Of a DNA stretch of 64,000 nt, positions 21,366 through 36,082 are shown in pieces. This stretch comes from Oryzias latipes (lineage: Eukaryota; Chordata; Actinopteri; Beloniformes; Adrianichthyidae). The stretch's first letter is position 1, and the number at the start of each line of letters is the position of its first letter. The position numbers were made by a program, and so were the translations under genes. The notes under the pieces were generated by a model, which did no database searches, was not told the DNA's origin, and saw nothing but the letters and a program-made list of their open reading frames with translations. The stretch is from NCBI RefSeq assembly GCF_002234675.1, contig NC_019864.2:12045582-12109581 (forward strand), read 5' to 3'.

Positions 21366-24300
21366 AGAAGACTGAAGATGATAGAATGACAAAAAGTTAA
21401 TCAAGATAAATTTGGAATTCTTCTTTTCAAGAGGCTTTTTGTGAATGTTTGCAAACTGTGTTGAAGTTGAGGACTGATGGCTATCGATGGACACGGATTA
21501 CAGCCATCTGCCTCTGCCTTCCCCCACTCACCCACTTATTCATGGCAAAAACAGACACTGGCTTTTGATGCTGCTTGCTTACTGGAGGCATGTCAACCAG
21601 GCCACCTACTCAGGCCACAAGCAAAATTTCACACCCAGAAAAGCACCAAGTCTGTTGCTGCTCTTTCAAAACATTGAGCAATGACATGAGTCAAGAGTCA
21701 CCTTGTTTTCTGTTTGAAAATATATTGGTGAAAGGCTTTTTTTTTTCTTTGAAGGATATTATTGGCAAAAGAAAAGAGAGTAGGAATGTAATTTATTTTT
21801 TTGCTTTGATAATTTAGTGTGGCACATATTTCCATCCAAAAATGACAAGCTGGTCGGTTTTTGCCTCTTTCATCGTAATGTGACTGACTATGTTTAGTCC
21901 ATCTCTCTTTAGCTGTGATGAAAAGTCAACATGGATCTTTCAGACTGTAACATTTCAAAGATGACTTGATGCTTCATTTCTGTGCAAATTGGGGGTATTT
22001 GAGCAGGATTTGGCAGCTTTCTTACCCATCTGAGTTAGAAATCATCTTTTTCAAACACCAACTGTGGAATAATAAAAGACGTAGAGCGACTTATTGTACC
22101 TCAAACCATTTTTATTCTGCGTTTGTTGTTGGTTTTTGATGCCTAGTTACTCCTTGTTGAGCAGTTTGTTATCTTTAAGGCACAGAAGATGCAATTCAAT
22201 ATATCAGTGAGTCATTTTAATAGCTAATCCTTAATGATCAATTTACTCCCACCAAGATCATTTTTAATAATCACACAGGCTTTACAGCTAATGTGACATC
22301 CAGCTGGTTGAAGTTAATGTGGTTGTGGCTGTTGACCTTTTGCCCCCCCTCTTTTTTTCTCCAATTTTACATGTAAGCTAGGTGATTAATTATAAAGAAG
22401 TGAGAGAAAGGCTTAGCCAGGAGTGGTGGGTGACAGATGTATGAAGGGTCAATGCGCTGGCAGCTGGAGATGAAGGTCACGCCAACCTGAGGTAGCAAAG
22501 GGGGAAGATAACGTTGCCAACCTGAGGAAGACATGGCAGCAGGGTATGAGCAATAAATGGTCCTCTAGGATCCAAAAGTTACTTACCTGAACAATGTCAA
22601 ATAAGGGACAAATACACAGCTTTAATGCAAGTAAGTCTCCAAAATACATGCTTGCTGCATCAACATTTTCCACATGGTGCACGAACTGCAACATAAATAT
22701 GTTTAATGAAAAACATAACATAAAAGCAAGAGCATATTTTGAAGCCTTTTTTTTTTAGATGTTTTTGAAGTTTCTTTGTTTTACTAAAATATTCCTGAGA
22801 TGCATGTTTTGATCAATGAAACACATATTTAAAAAACTGAATTAAAGGATAATAGAAAAATATGAACTGTACAGACTCTAAAATAGCAAATGCAATATTG
22901 GATCTTGGGAAACCATATGCTGTCCCTATTATCTCTGGCATGTGTTGAAACATGCTGGCAGGTGGAAGTGGACATGGGGGCGGCGGGCGGCAGTGCTGAA
23001 GGTTGGATATCTGTCCCTTGGTTGTCAGGTTCAGTCAAGTATTGATGTTTGGCAAGTTTTGGCTGTGAAATGAATAGTTGCTTTGCATACACGTTGGCAT
23101 GAAGCCTGCAGGCTTCCTGACGTTTAACTGTATTATTTTTTTTCTATTTACATGCAAAAGGCTGCAATGTACAGTAGCTAGTATGTGGAACTTTTAAAAA
23201 AGAATTAGCTAATTTGTTACACAAGTAAAAGGACATTTTTGCATTTTTATGTACCCTTTTTACATTTCATAATGAAATGGTTTGGTAGTTGGTATTTAAA
23301 TGGAATTATAAAAGTTTCTTTTTCTATTTATGATTTTTTTTTTGTATGTATCTTGTCCTTATCTCTGGTAAATGAGGTGGTAGTGGCCTTTTGCTAGCCT
23401 ATGATCCAAGAGGGACCTATTAAAATTTGTTCATACAGCGATTGTTAAAGTTGCTGAGACTCTAGTTAAATGCCACTGGCTCTGTTGCTTCTCATCTGTA
23501 AACTGACAGACCATTTTACTGTGGCAGCAGGCTCAGCAGCAGTAATAACGCTGCCAAAGAAACCACCTAAGTATTAGAAAGTGACATTTTGCCGATGACA
23601 ACTCGTCACAAAAAAATTTGTGGTTGCTAATCAAAAGGAAGATTTGCCAAGGTAACAATAAAGATACCCCACGGCAAAATTAGCTGCCTAATGCAGAAGC
23701 AGAAATATTCAGTAGGGAATAAAGAATATATGCAACAAACAAAAAAAAAGCTTTGAACATTTAATGCCCAGAGGCCAATACTTTGATTTTTCCCCCTTTT
23801 TGTATTTATTTTATTTTTTATATGCCATACATGGAGACTTAAAGAGGCCATTTTTATAAGCCATCATCTTATCTTGTGTTTGCCTTTAATTGGTAGAAGC
23901 ATTCTCGTTGACTAAAAAGCTGACCTGTGAGAGTTTATCATTCTGTTGTGGACAAAATAACTTCCTTCAGTTATGCATAATCAGCAGACTGTTACCCTTG
24001 TGTCAGAAAATTGGTGTCTTTGTTGTTTTACTTCCTCTAAATGTGTTTCCCAGTTCTGCTAACAAAGTTTCTGTCTTTTTCCTGCTATTTCATTATCTTT
24101 TTGTGCGGTGCACTCTGTGTGTCTGTAACGTACGTAGACATTAATCCTGGTCTCTCAAACATGCCTGGGGCGTGGAGCTGTCGACTGAAATGCAGATCTG
24201 TGGAGGTGTCATCATAGCTCTGTGTCTTGGGTGCCTATGCTTGCCCCCCAGCTTCACTTTCCTATTCACGGGGCTGAGATGATATACGCATTATTCCTCA

Positions 24301-27300
24301 CTGATTCATCTGTATAGCCTCAGAGCTCTCCGGTTTTCTATCTCCTTTTGACTTTTTCATCCAGCAAAAAAAAAAAAAAAAAAAGTAACCTGGATGGATA
24401 GTTTTGCTGGTGTCTGCAAGTTTGGAAGAAAAAGAATCTGCATTTTTTTTTTTTTTTTTTTTGTCCTGCAATATTTATTTGGTAACCTTTATACAGTTGC
24501 TTAGGCATGTGAGGGTCATACAAATGTCTTTTGGTATATTTTGTTCACCGTCCCACTTTTTCTCACTATTTCCCCTTTGACAGATCCCTGTTTACAGTTC
24601 ATCCAGAGTAAGTTTCAACCTTTAACTAAAGGAAATGATAGGCTTGAGAAAAATGACATCAGAGTCCCAGCCACATACACTTATAAGAATGTCTAAATAT
24701 TTACGAGCTTTCATAACACTTACAACCAACCACTTAGCTTCTGATATGTTGGATCTAAAATTCTTTATCCAGCCCTGTGGTCATTTCAGTCTGCTTTGAC
24801 AACCGTCTGGACTATGTTTCGTCTGATCTGAGGTCATGTCACCTCCCTATGTGGGACAGGACTCTTTAATTACAGCCATTAACCACAGAAGATCTTCTTC
24901 TGGGGTTAGAGAACCCTATTACCCAGACTTTGTCCCCCCTTCTTTTTTTTTAACCAACACAGCAACCAGACTAATGCTTTTCTCCAGTTGGTTCTCTTAA
25001 AATGAACTGCTATTACGCTGTTTACAGAACACAATCTGCCAAATTGGATCCTGAAATCACACAAGTCCCAATTTCCACATTTACCCACATCCTTTTTTAC
25101 TGGCTTTGGAAAAGAAGTGTACACAAGTCTAATGAAAGACTGAAGTAAACAGTGACATGTAGGGGTGCGTGTGTGCTGTAGCTTGTTTACGTGTTGACTG
25201 ATCCTTATTGTTAGTGGGGCAAAAGCGGGCTAGGTCTTCATCCACTTCTCCAGACTACCATAAAATCTCTTTCTGACTGAAAGAATCGGCAGAACACTTG
25301 CACAAACATGCCTTTTATGTCTTTCTTGGCCTCTGTTTCTCCTTTTAACCAGGTTCTGTTCACTTTCATTTCCTGTTTCTGTTTTTGTCTGCCTTCTGGA
25401 ATGCATCTGGAATTCCTCTGTGTCTGTTACTTCAACATAAATAAAAGTTAGTCATCAGATTGAGAAATGGAAAAAAGAAGTCATATTTTGTTCCCACTGT
25501 GGTCCTATGCGTCTGTCCACTTACTGAATTGAAAACAAAACAAAACATTGTCTCCTCAGAGAGGCTTACTTAAACCAGACATCTGTTCTCCACATGAGAT
25601 ATAAACAAACCCAACTCTACTCACTGAAAACCAACAGGATTATTAAATATGGTCTAATTTCAAGTGGTAAAGTGTGTGTTTTTTTCTTCCTAGGATGTTA
25701 AGTCTGATTATAGACCGGATTACAGTGATGTTTCATTTTATCCATCTTTAATTTTCTTGTTGAGACCTAAATACATTTTGATATTGCATTTTGCAACTCA
25801 ATATAGTGAAAGGTTGCGTGATGGTGACTTGTCCTTTGTTTAAAGATCAAGCAAATAGTCACATGATGTGCGTAAAGAAAATTTGGCACACGTTGTGTTT
25901 CGTACACCACCCATAATTGGGGAAGTAAGTCTCCTTTTCTTACAGCTTTGTGACAGAATACAGTTTTATCTTTGTGTGATGGCTTGTACCTTGTGACAAC
26001 TGCCGATGGTTTGAATACCAGAGTACACACCGAGCAAGACTTTGTTTCATTGCCTTATTAGCAGTATCAGACCACCCACTGGAACTTAGACGAATAAAAA
26101 TCCCATTTCCTCCCTTTCTATTGCTGGTATTAAGAGCTGAGGATTGTGCTATTTCCTGAGTGCCAATGAAAAAGTCACTCAGTGTGTGAGCAGTTAAAGC
26201 CCTCTCAGTGCAGCCAGAGCGAAGCCCCCCTTCTGTATGCATCATCCTAGTCCGCCTGATCGATTCAGTGTTTGCACTGTCTTGTCTAAGTGCGAGCCCA
26301 CACTGTCCACTCTGCCCACAGAAAATAATTTGGACTTTTACCAAGGTAGCTCGCCTCCCCGGGCTTCCTTAGTACATTGCCACAAGTACACAAACATATA
26401 CAAGCATAGAGATTCAACTCACACTCTTTCAGCCAAAGGGAGCTTGGTAGCCAAGGCGTGGATCCATGAATTCCTCATAACACAATCTGTTGGCTGATCA
26501 ATAATTCAATTTTACCTGTGAGCAAGCATGTCTGGATCCAATCTCACCTGCACCTCTTTTGGCTTTTTTTTTTTTTTAACAAGGTGAGTGTTGTGTCCTT
26601 GAGCTGTGCTCTGTCAGTGTGACTCTGTCTTACCTTGTGTGTGCTGATGAGCTGGCTTCAGTTAATGCTTAGGCAGTGCTTTGAAAATACTTTCTTTCTG
26701 TTTCCACTTTCCCCTGTGCCTGTGTGTAAGTGCAAGAAGCCTTGGCCACTGTGGATTGTGGTGTTCATTATTTCACCTGTATACATCCCTCTTGTGTGCT
26801 TGTGACCACAGCTTCATGTTCATGTGGAGGTGTTCATTTACATTTCGAGAAGTTGTTGTGTGAATGTATGTGTCTAAGTGGGATTTGCCTCCACCTTGGG
26901 GCGCCTTGACGAATCAAAGGCATGGATCTCATTAAAAGATATAGAGCCTGTGGAGAGGTCAGTAGCTAAGTTCTCTGATTAGTCGGATCCAGCGGGTTGC
27001 TTTGCTGTTGTGTTTGGTGGTGGTAGTGGGGGGTTGTTCTCATTAACATGCCCCCTTATCCTTCCCTAGCTAACACCTTTCAGGTTCTCTACCCAAAACT
27101 TTTTCACCACAGAACTCTGCTTCATCTGGCGGGGTCAAGGGCAATGCATTACAGTTATGGATTTACCCCCAGCAGCAATTGTCTGGCCCTCTCTTTCTCC
27201 CATACTTTCTGTCCCAGCCCTAGTGGGCTGCATATTTAAAAACCTTTTTTTTTTTTTTATCCTGCTTTGAGTGTATTATCAAAGGAACATTCAGTTTTCA

Positions 27301-30300
27301 TTCCAGTCGCAGCTTCTCGAGGTGTATATCAGGCTTCACCAATGACCCAAAGAAGCTTTCTAGGTTGTTAGTAACTCGTTCCAAAGCGTGGACTCTTATC
27401 AGAGCCAGTAACCATGAACCAGGAATGACTTGGAGCCAAGGGCAAAGTGTGTGTGTGCGACATACAACTGTGAATTTGACAGACAGGACACGTCTTAGGG
27501 TTGTCTGACTTTGGACAGTTTCTCCCCTTTATTTCTGAATGGCCCTTTCTTCTACTCTGGGAGGCTTGTCCCATGTGTGCCTTTCAGTTTAATGTCCTTC
27601 CAGATAAAACAAAGCAAGTAAACTTCCCCTTTGTTTCTCTCCCTCCTCCTCTCGCTGATAACCACACTATCTAAAAGTTGGCCCTGCCGACACTCTCTGT
27701 CAATTCACTGCTTCTGCCCCCACCTCCCCATCGTCTTGCTCTGTATGGTGGGGCATATTGTATGTAATCAGTAGATATGTTGTGGTGGGGGTTTCATTCT
27801 TCTTTCCTTTTCTTTTTGTGGAAGTGAGTGTGGAGGAAGCAGACTAGTTCGTATCTGCTGACTGTCACTTCCATTAAGTGTGCTGTCCTCAGCCTGCTTC
27901 CTTATATGCCCAGAACCAGTTCTTGTAAGCCCCTTTTGTTCAGTGTCCACCTCTTTAATTTAGAGTCGGTTTCACCCAAGTTTTTCACGTAGGAATTCAG
28001 ATCTTTCTAAAGGTTGACTGTTACCACTACACAAACGAATTAGGAATACAGCTTTTGTTATGGTTGTCAAAGTATCTTGGTGTAAGGGTTGGGTATTAGT
28101 ATCTGATTAAATAAAGATGGAGAGTCTTCATATTGTATTGGATGGTTCACAGTCTGACAATCTTAAGTTACCCGTATTTTCTGCACTATATAAGTCCATC
28201 AGTCGGTCGAACTTTAATAACTGCTTCCACAGTAACTCTAGAACTTGTTTGTAACACATTACGTTAGAAATGTTTGCATAGTTACAAAACCCGTAACTCC
28301 CAACCCTGTTTCCAACACGTTAAAAAAAAAAAGTTTAAACAAACAATACTGTGACTTTGCTAACTCCAAAGGCTTGTAGGTATGCTTCATTGTGTGGAAA
28401 ATAATAAAAGGGGTGAAAAATGTTGACACATTACAATTATAAGAGTTTTTGTTAGTGACTGACAGCAAAAAGCTCTGCAGCCACATTTTAGTTGTTTTTG
28501 TTTACATATCTTTGCATTCCCCAGACAGTGTTCTACCATAAATTATGGTCTCAAAGGGTCTTTGCTTAACACAGTGCAAGTGGCTTTTTTAAAGGGCAGA
28601 ATTGTGTCTATGGTTGTTGATGTCTGGTTTAGCAGAATAATCCGTACCCTAATTAGCAAAAGTCAGTTCAGAATATCAATTATAGGTTTTAGCTTATCAG
28701 CACACAGAGAAACAATTATTACTGATTGTGATTTTTCCATCTCTCTTGGTGCTGATAAGTTGTTTTGCTTATAAATCACTGCAATTTCCCTAACCCAAAC
28801 TTAACTTGCAACCCTCCAGTGTTCTTATTAGGAATGTGCTGTCTTTTGTGAATGAGTCAATCATGAGTGTCTTGCATTTGAGGCTTAAAACACTATGGTG
28901 TTAGCCAAAGATCTGTTGCTTTCTGTTAGAATTTTTGGTTTCATCCCAGTCTAGGCACGCTCACTGCTCTAATATGCCAAAAATCTTCAAGATACTGGTT
29001 CAAACTAGAGCTATGCCTTAATACTGCACACTCATCCTACTAGTTCTACCCATTCATTTATATTTGCCAGCTTCTGTTTGTTTTTCTCTCTGTCAAACAC
29101 CCTAACACAAACACTCTCTTGAGCATCCCGTGAGTATGAGAGCACAATGCTCTGGAGTATTTCTTCTCCTCTGGCTGGGGTAATGACATGGTTGTGGTCC
29201 TCTCTGCGGTGGCTGTGTAACATCAGATCTGCTTTACAACCGGACCTCTCTGTCTGTTTATATGCTGTGATGCCGCATGTGTTCTCATCTGGCAACATGC
29301 CATCAGTTCAGACACGCTGTCATCACCACTGTTCATCCAAAGCAGCCCAGAGACAGTTTAGCTGCACCTCATCTCTTTCTTTCTGCTTAAGCTTATTTCT
29401 TGTCTGATTAAAATGTTTTTCCACTTCTTCTGCCATGTTTGGAAATGATTTGCCAGGCTTGATTGTTTCTGTGATATGATTAGGATGTGATTCTTTTACA
29501 GTTTCTGTAAAGTAGTTTGCATTTTCTGGCTGGTCTGTTCCAACTTGGGAAAGGGTGCAGTGGAACCAATTATAGCAATGGGTTTTGTGTGCAGAAAGCG
29601 TGGTGTGGCCATAGTGGGTGTGATGGTTTTTTAATGGGACAGAGCCAGAGTCACAGATGTAAGGGCTTGTTGTTTTTGGTGATTGCAATGGTCAGCGTGC
29701 AATAGGTGAGCCAGCAAAGCACAGTCTACTTGAGTCTGTGACTGATTGTTAAGCTCAAGCAGCACTCAAAGCCAGATGGTTTCGCAGCAGTATTTTTAAA
29801 TCACTTGTTTGTTCCACTGATTTATAATTGAAATGTGAGTCACATTGCCAAGTTTTTTTTTCCCCCACAGAAAAAAGGCCTGTGCAGTTGGGGTTATGTG
29901 CCCATTTCTCCATCTGTAGCAGTTGTAGAAGCGTTGTTTGGCTGATAGAGTCGTGCACTTTGCAGAAAAAGTGAACAAAGTTGTATTGCCCAAAAGCCAC
30001 AGTTGATTGAGTTTCCTCTCACAATGGGAGTTCAAAGCAAAACTCATCACATTGAAGGTATCCTTTGATTTTATCGTGTGAGTGATGAAAGTCTTGTTTC
30101 GTCCCTGTCTTTCCAGCAGCAGCATGTGATTCTGGATCTGCAAGACGCTGTGTGGTAAATGATATGGCTAAAGCTATTAACTAGATCTTTGTTTATACTG
30201 CTGGCTCTTCTTGATAGCTGAAGTGTTTTCTGCTTAATAACCATCCTATCATATGCTGTTGTAAGAATGCACATTCATCTAAATACTCACTTTACTTCAG

Positions 30301-32109
30301 CTCTTTGAAGCAGCACACATAAATCCACAAGAGGTTTGATCAGCTAAGAAATTAACAACAGAGGGCCAGTTTGCTCGTTTTTTAGCTCAGCGTGGACTAT
30401 CAAAGACATGATTTGTATTCGTACTGCCTAGCACTCGCCATTCTGGACAGGGGGTTGTTATCAGAAGGCCTGAATGAAACAGCTGCCTTGCAGTTCTACC
30501 CAAAGCTCTCTTCAAGCTCTTCTACACCTTTGAAACTGTTGTGTTCGGCTTGTTTTGTCAGACGCCGCTTTCTTTTGGCTCCTGACTCTAATCCAGTCTC
30601 ATCGTGTATTCTGAACCTGGTTTTTAATGCGTCAAGGCCCTCTTATAACTAAGCAGTGTTACCTGGATCTTACCAGCCAACTCCTTGTCTCACAACACCT
30701 TTCCATGGTGGTCAAACCATTTTGGGGATAAGCTAAAACCCATAGAATTTGGTAGTACCTACCACATCTAAAGTTTTTATGACTAGTGGGAATCAGAAGA
30801 TAGCCTTAGAGGGATGCTGCCATGAATTCTGCACCTCACATCTATTTTGTTGTTCTTATTTTGCCCTTTTGCTGCCCTTGAATTTCTGAGTTGCTACTGA
30901 AACCATGCACACGCATCAAGTTGTCAGCTTATGTAGCCACTAACAGCCAGCTCATGTACATCGCCTTTATTTGGGATGTCACCTGCTTCCTACCCTGTCC
31001 ATGCTAGTCTGATCCAGGTCAAAAACCGCCCCTCCTCCACATCCTAAAACCTGTCTGTTTGGTTGTAAATCAGTTTAAGCCTTTTGTTGAGCAAGGCATT
31101 AGCCTACTTTTGTGGATATTGGTGCTTTGTCATTTAAACTTAGGAATGTCCAAGGCAGATGGGTTATTAAACAGACAAGTTAATGTAATCCAGCATAGTT
31201 TTGTTTTGGAGGGGGATTTGCTCAAGAACCTGAGTGAAATTAAAATGCAAAAAGCTTAAAATCTTGCACGTCTGTACATGTTTGCATGCACCGACTCTAA
31301 AAGCACCACACCTCCTGAGCATGTACCCCTTTCAAATAAAAAACCCAAACAAAACAAAAGTCCTCGGAGCCATCTCATCTCTAGCTATGTCTCTACTAGC
31401 AGGGCTTCTATCAGCAATTTGGAGTGCAGCTGTAGGCTGGTGTAATGATAGCTTTTGCAAGGAGGGCAGAATAAAAAAAAAAGCCCAGCTGTTTGCTCAC
31501 AAAGTACGAGACTAAAAAGTCGGGAAGAGGAAGATGAGGAGCTTGAAAGCATCACTAGCCTTCTATTGTGCAGCTGCAGTGTCATGCTGCTTGTGAAGGC
31601 AGTCCTAACAAAAGCTTCAGCGCGTGTAGCAATAAAGATTAATTGGTTGCTGTTTGCTCTTAGTCTCATCATCACCTGCAGCAGAGAAGGTAGGGAATAC
31701 AGAAAGAAACATGTCGACTAGTTTCTGGGGGGGATAAAAAGGTGTTTTTCTTTCTTCCTCATCGCCATTGACTGACAAAAACTTTCTAGTCAAACCTTCG
31801 GCTGCTGTAAAAGGAAGCAGATATGTTGATTTATGCTCACCTGGTGAAGTTGGCTGGGTGACAGCTTATCAGCTCTGATTACACTCTGGACATGGTTAAC
31901 AGCCCATTTAGAGGTGGTGTTTGTGCATATACATGGATGAAAATGAGTGTGTGGTTCACCACTGTCCACACTTATCTGCTTGGTTTTAATTAGTTATGGC
32001 TGGCAGAAGAACAGACCAGTCTCTCTGGTGTTTAATAACAGCTGAGACGCTGGACATTTATCATAGTGTCAATTCAGCTGAGGGACTGTATGTTGATTGG
32101 ACAAAATTG
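21366..32109. other. Probable intron, no gene recognised
   Basis: About 10.7 kb contains only short random open frames. Poly-A (24366-24384) and poly-T (24443-24462) runs flank a 58-bp segment. Text at 28168-28215 (CCGTATTTTCTGCACTATA) resembles the end of a fish DNA transposon, but the element is not delimited. No splice-bounded frame with recognisable protein similarity was found. Confidence 0.45.
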
Positions 32110-32707
32110 CTTTAAAGAGCCACTCTGATAAAAATCGTGTTTTTTGTTTTTTTAAACTTTGCTCTTGTGTCAATTTTCTCAAGATGGACGACATTTGCAA
32201 ACAAAAATAAACTTAAAATTTAGTTTCTGAGACTTTCATTTTTCAAATTGTTGTAAATTTAAGATTAGACCAAAAATACCACTGGAAAAGCTTGTAGCTG
32301 TGATGTAGATGCTACAATCAGTAGTCCCCATGCTCCCATCCACTTGTAGACGACTAAATCTATGTACTTTTCCTTATCGGAGCTTGAATCTGGCAAAAAA
32401 CTGTACAGTTGGGTAGCTCCAATATTGCTTGCTGTTTTTGTTGCACCTGTCATGTTAAGTTGGCGTTGTAAGGGGTTGTAAGCTTGCGGGAGAGTGATGA
32501 TGATGGAAAATGGGGGCGGGCTTACTCTGTGCCAACAGTTCTGCCCACAACTCTGAGCGAGGGGAATTTCTAATTACCAACTGCCTTTTTGCAGAAATTA
32601 TGTACTAAAAAAACAACTCAGTTATTAATTTAGGCTTAATGTAATTAAAAGACCACTGGAAACACTTTTAAAATAGATCAAAATATGAGTGGAGTGGGAG
32701 TTTTAAG
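32110..32707 (-). mobile_element. TTAA-type non-autonomous DNA transposon, copy D (complete, diverged)
   Basis: It is 598 bp between TTTAAAGAGCCACTC and the inverted end CTTAAAACTCCCACTCCACT, with TTAA at 32112-32115 and 32703-32706. The minus strand keeps GATKTASNIGATQLYSF and DSSSDKEK, a diverged version of the copy B frame. Its full length equals copy B within 3 bp. Confidence 0.8.
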
Positions 32708-33689
32708 TGACTGAGCTATTTAGTTTCTCAAATAGCTACAAAAAGGTTTTTGTCTACAATACATGCAGAGGCAAGTTGAAACAGGGTTGCAAAGAATGTC
32801 TGTGCATACATTGGTGTTCTTTCAGCCATTCTCTTGTGTTTTCGGCTTTTTTTTCCATTTTTATTGTATGAAAATGCAATGTGTTTTACTAAAATCTATC
32901 AGCTTTAAAGTTTTTGCTTGTTTTTTTTTTTGTCTTACTCTCCTTATTTTTTGATTAGCCTTTGTAATATAAATCCCAGCTAGTTTGGTTGTTTCCTCAG
33001 TAGGATTTAGTGAGTAACCCTTTGGACCTAACAGACTCTCTCGTCTGTTTTTCCCTCTGAAGGCAGTGGTTTCTAATCAGACCAGGGGATTTTTACTGTT
33101 AAAGTGACCTGAGCTGACATGCACCATCTCCTCCCTCCACCTACCCTCCGCCTCATCCCCTGTTCAATCCCCTCACGCATGTGAATGTTACCTGACGGGA
33201 CTCATTTGTCAGGCCCCCTCCCTAGTCTTCTCTCCTGTCTAGTTGCCTGAGCCACCTGATTCCTCTTGCCTGGTGTTCTGCCAGTGCGAACCAAGCTGCA
33301 GGAAGTGTTGTGTGCGTGTGTGTGTTTGTGCAGACATGGAGTCTGAAGAGACAAAAACCCATCTGAGCAGAGCAGAGAGCACACAGGTGCAGCTCTTCTT
33401 GCTGCCTGAGGGATAACTGTCAAAGTCTCTCCATTCTGTCCATCTTTTTGAGTGTTATCCCCACTGTGGTTTCAGACTGTCTTAATCTAATCTTACTCAA
33501 GTTTAGCTTAGCAAAAAAAAAAGGTGTTCCCAAAAGACACAGTATAGCTGCCTACTATGAGTATCTCTCCAGGTGCTCCTCTCAGTGTTGGTAATAATTA
33601 GTTGTTCTGTTTTGAAGTGGTATGTAGATTATGTTTGTGTCGTACTATTTTTAATAATAAATAAAGGTTCCCCCGAAATCCGTAATATA
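32708..33689. other. Probable intron, no gene recognised
   Basis: Only short open frames and a T-rich stretch are seen. There is no repeat with identifiable ends. Confidence 0.45.
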
Positions 33690-33886
33690 GTTTTTCCTTA
33701 CTGAGAAGGAGGGTCTAAGGGCACGATGCCCAGTTTACGGTAGTCTGTTTAATTTAGTTTAGGAATGACTGATTTTATGTTTTGTACAATTACTGATGGG
33801 AAGTCAGTTGAGACAACAATGTTGTAGTAGTATTGGGCTATATAAATAAAATTGAACTGGATTGAATTGAATTATTTCAGTGCATG
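33690..33886 (+). repeat. 3' end of a LINE (L2/Rex1-like) or LINE-derived short repeat
   Basis: The end GTATTGGGCTATATAAATAAAA followed by TTGAACTGGATTGAATTGAA is the typical 3' terminus with short tandem tail of fish LINEs. Upstream CTAAGGGCACGATG fits the same family. The left boundary is approximate. Confidence 0.6.
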
Positions 33887-35399
33887 GCAGAAGGTCATAA
33901 TAAATGTGGTGTTCAAAAGAAACGGTAGCATGGCTAAAGTGGCCTCAGGCTGCTTTTTCCAAGCTGAGTCAAAGCAGAAGGACTTCGTAAGAGTGAAACG
34001 GGGATTCCCCTAGGTGGGAAATTTTGGACTTCTCCGCAGTGCTTTACAGCCTCCTATTCCCTCATTCGGTTTCACAGCAACTTCCTTCTGTTGGGATTGG
34101 CTTTCTGATTCTGCTCACCTGTGGGGGACACTTAGATTTTTCCAACCAGACTTTACCAGATTAAATGGAGCCAGTCCAGGCCCTATGGACGCATGGCTCC
34201 TAGCACATTTGTGTTCTCATTGTTCTTTGCAGCACTCCTTTTATTTTTGTTTTCTCCCCTTTCCTTTGTTTGTGTTGCACTTCAGCTCGGTATCTGGCCA
34301 ACGATTGATAAGACCCAATCCCTGACAATGTTTGGCACGTGCCACAGGATTGGTGGCAGCAGTGCTCCTACATTGTGGAGTGTGTGTGTCTGTTGAGGCT
34401 TTAGGAAGAAGATGGGATGCAGCTAATGTCATTGTTTATCTACCTTTCCTCTTCCAGATGGTGCTCAGAAGAAAGAATAGGATTCCTGACATGCTCAGGC
34501 CTTATCGCACTCTCTTTCCTCAATCTGCCTGTTCCCTCTATTCCTCCCATGGCTCTGTCTGGTCTGGTGATTTAGTTTCAGGACCAGAATGTGCAGCATG
34601 GGGTGCAGCAATAGCCAAGAATGCGCAGTGGGACTTTAAAGAAAACACTTGAAAGTCAGGTGGTTGTTCTTGATTATGTGGAAAGAGTTGGTGTGAGAAC
34701 ATATGTGCTTTCAGATTGTAGTGCTGAGGTTACAGCACTTTGTGAATCTAAATTATACTGTTCAAAAGTGCGAGTATGACAACACCTTTGAAACACTCAA
34801 CACTTTTTCCCATTTATTTTTAAGTCAGTAAATCATACAAACTTGTCTCAGACAACAATTGAGTTTGCTGGCCTCGGTCCTCTTGATCGGCTACATTGAT
34901 GGATGGTCAATTTCAGCAACCAGAGATAATCACAGCATGTCAACCTCTACCGATCCAAACTCTTATCTGTGTCTGCCTACTGCCAACATACCACAAATGA
35001 CCACAGGGACATGCTTTTTTTACAATCAAAAAAAGCAAAAAAAACCCTGGGGAGGTGGTATGGTATAGAAGTCATTTAGTTTTTGCAGCATTGTGAGAGG
35101 TTACCGGGATCACTGGGACTTTTTTTAAAACTTTTCCTGAAAATATATCATCTCTGTGATAAGCAACAATGTAAAATATGACATTGTTTTTAATTAAAGG
35201 TTTTCCTTGCTTAAATTTTATGTTTTTGCATGACCTTGTCAGAAGTATTTGATTGTAAGCCTTTCCAACAGAGAGCTCCAGCTGCAGCTAAGAGGGTTGG
35301 GTTGTTTCCCAACACTAATGTCCGGTCTTGATCCCTTACCCTTTGATAACCTCACTGAATGTAACAAGCATATAAACTTGGAAAAAGTGTTGTATATCT
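33887..35399. other. Probable intron, no gene recognised
   Basis: Open frames of up to about 106 codons (34014-34325, 34332-34652) are rich in Leu, Ser and Phe and lack recognisable domains. I treat them as chance frames. Confidence 0.4.
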
Positions 35400-36082
35400 A
35401 CACTGTACATAAATTTAAATGGAACACTTTTGCTTTTGGTGCCATTTGTCATGAGATGAACTCAAAGATCTGAAACGCTTTCTACAATCACAAAATAACC
35501 ATTTCTTATATATTGTTTACAAATCTGTCTGTGATAGTGAGCACTTCTCCTTTGCTGAGATAATCCATCTCACCTCACATGGATGTGAGGTGGAATGTGT
35601 GCTAGATCAAGATCCTGATTAGACAGCATAGTTATTGCACAGGTGTGCCTTAAACTGGCCACAATAAAAGGCCATTCTGAAAAGTGTCTAGGGACTCAAA
35701 AAAACCCAGCCAGTATCTGGTGTGATCACCCAAGGTGGTGTGGTTATGTGATGGGCAGGTGTATGTTATGGAGGAAAACACAGGTGCATTTGATTGATGG
35801 CATTTTGAATGCAGAGACACCGTAACAAGATTCTGAGGCTCATTGTTTGTGCCATGCATCCAAGAACACCACCTCATGTTGCAGCATGATAATGCAGGAC
35901 CCCATGATGCAAGGATCTGTACTTAATCTTAGAAACTGAAATCATCACAGTTCTTTCACGGCCAGCATACTCACCACCAGACGTGTCACCCATTAGGGGG
36001 GTTTGGTTTGCTCTGGATCAGCGTATATGACGGCATGTTCCAGTTCCTGCCAACTTTGCACAGCCATTTGTAGTGTACATAT
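35400..36082 (+). mobile_element. Internally deleted Tc1-like DNA transposon
   Basis: The left part (CACTGTACATAAATTTAAAT, then TGTGATAGTGAGCACTTCTC, then GGTGTGCCTTAAACTGGCC) matches the 5' region of a very common fish Tc1-like element. It then jumps to 3'-end sequence and to the transposase C-terminal half: VHLIDGILNAE, HHLMLQHDNAGPHDARICT with the second catalytic Asp in LQHDNA, then AYSPPDVSP-like and CSGSAYMTACSSSC-like degraded text. Most of the transposase, including the first Asp, is missing. The C-terminal PIEHVWD catalytic Glu region is altered. Non-functional. Confidence 0.85.

Noticed and set aside
24366-24462. Processed retrocopy or inverted-repeat element between poly-A and poly-T runs
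   Set aside because: Only 58 bp separate the runs and there is no matching inverted sequence or target duplication.
28168-28290. Fish DNA transposon end (CCGTATTTTCTGCACTATA)
   Set aside because: There is a short resemblance at one end only. No partner end or internal match was found.
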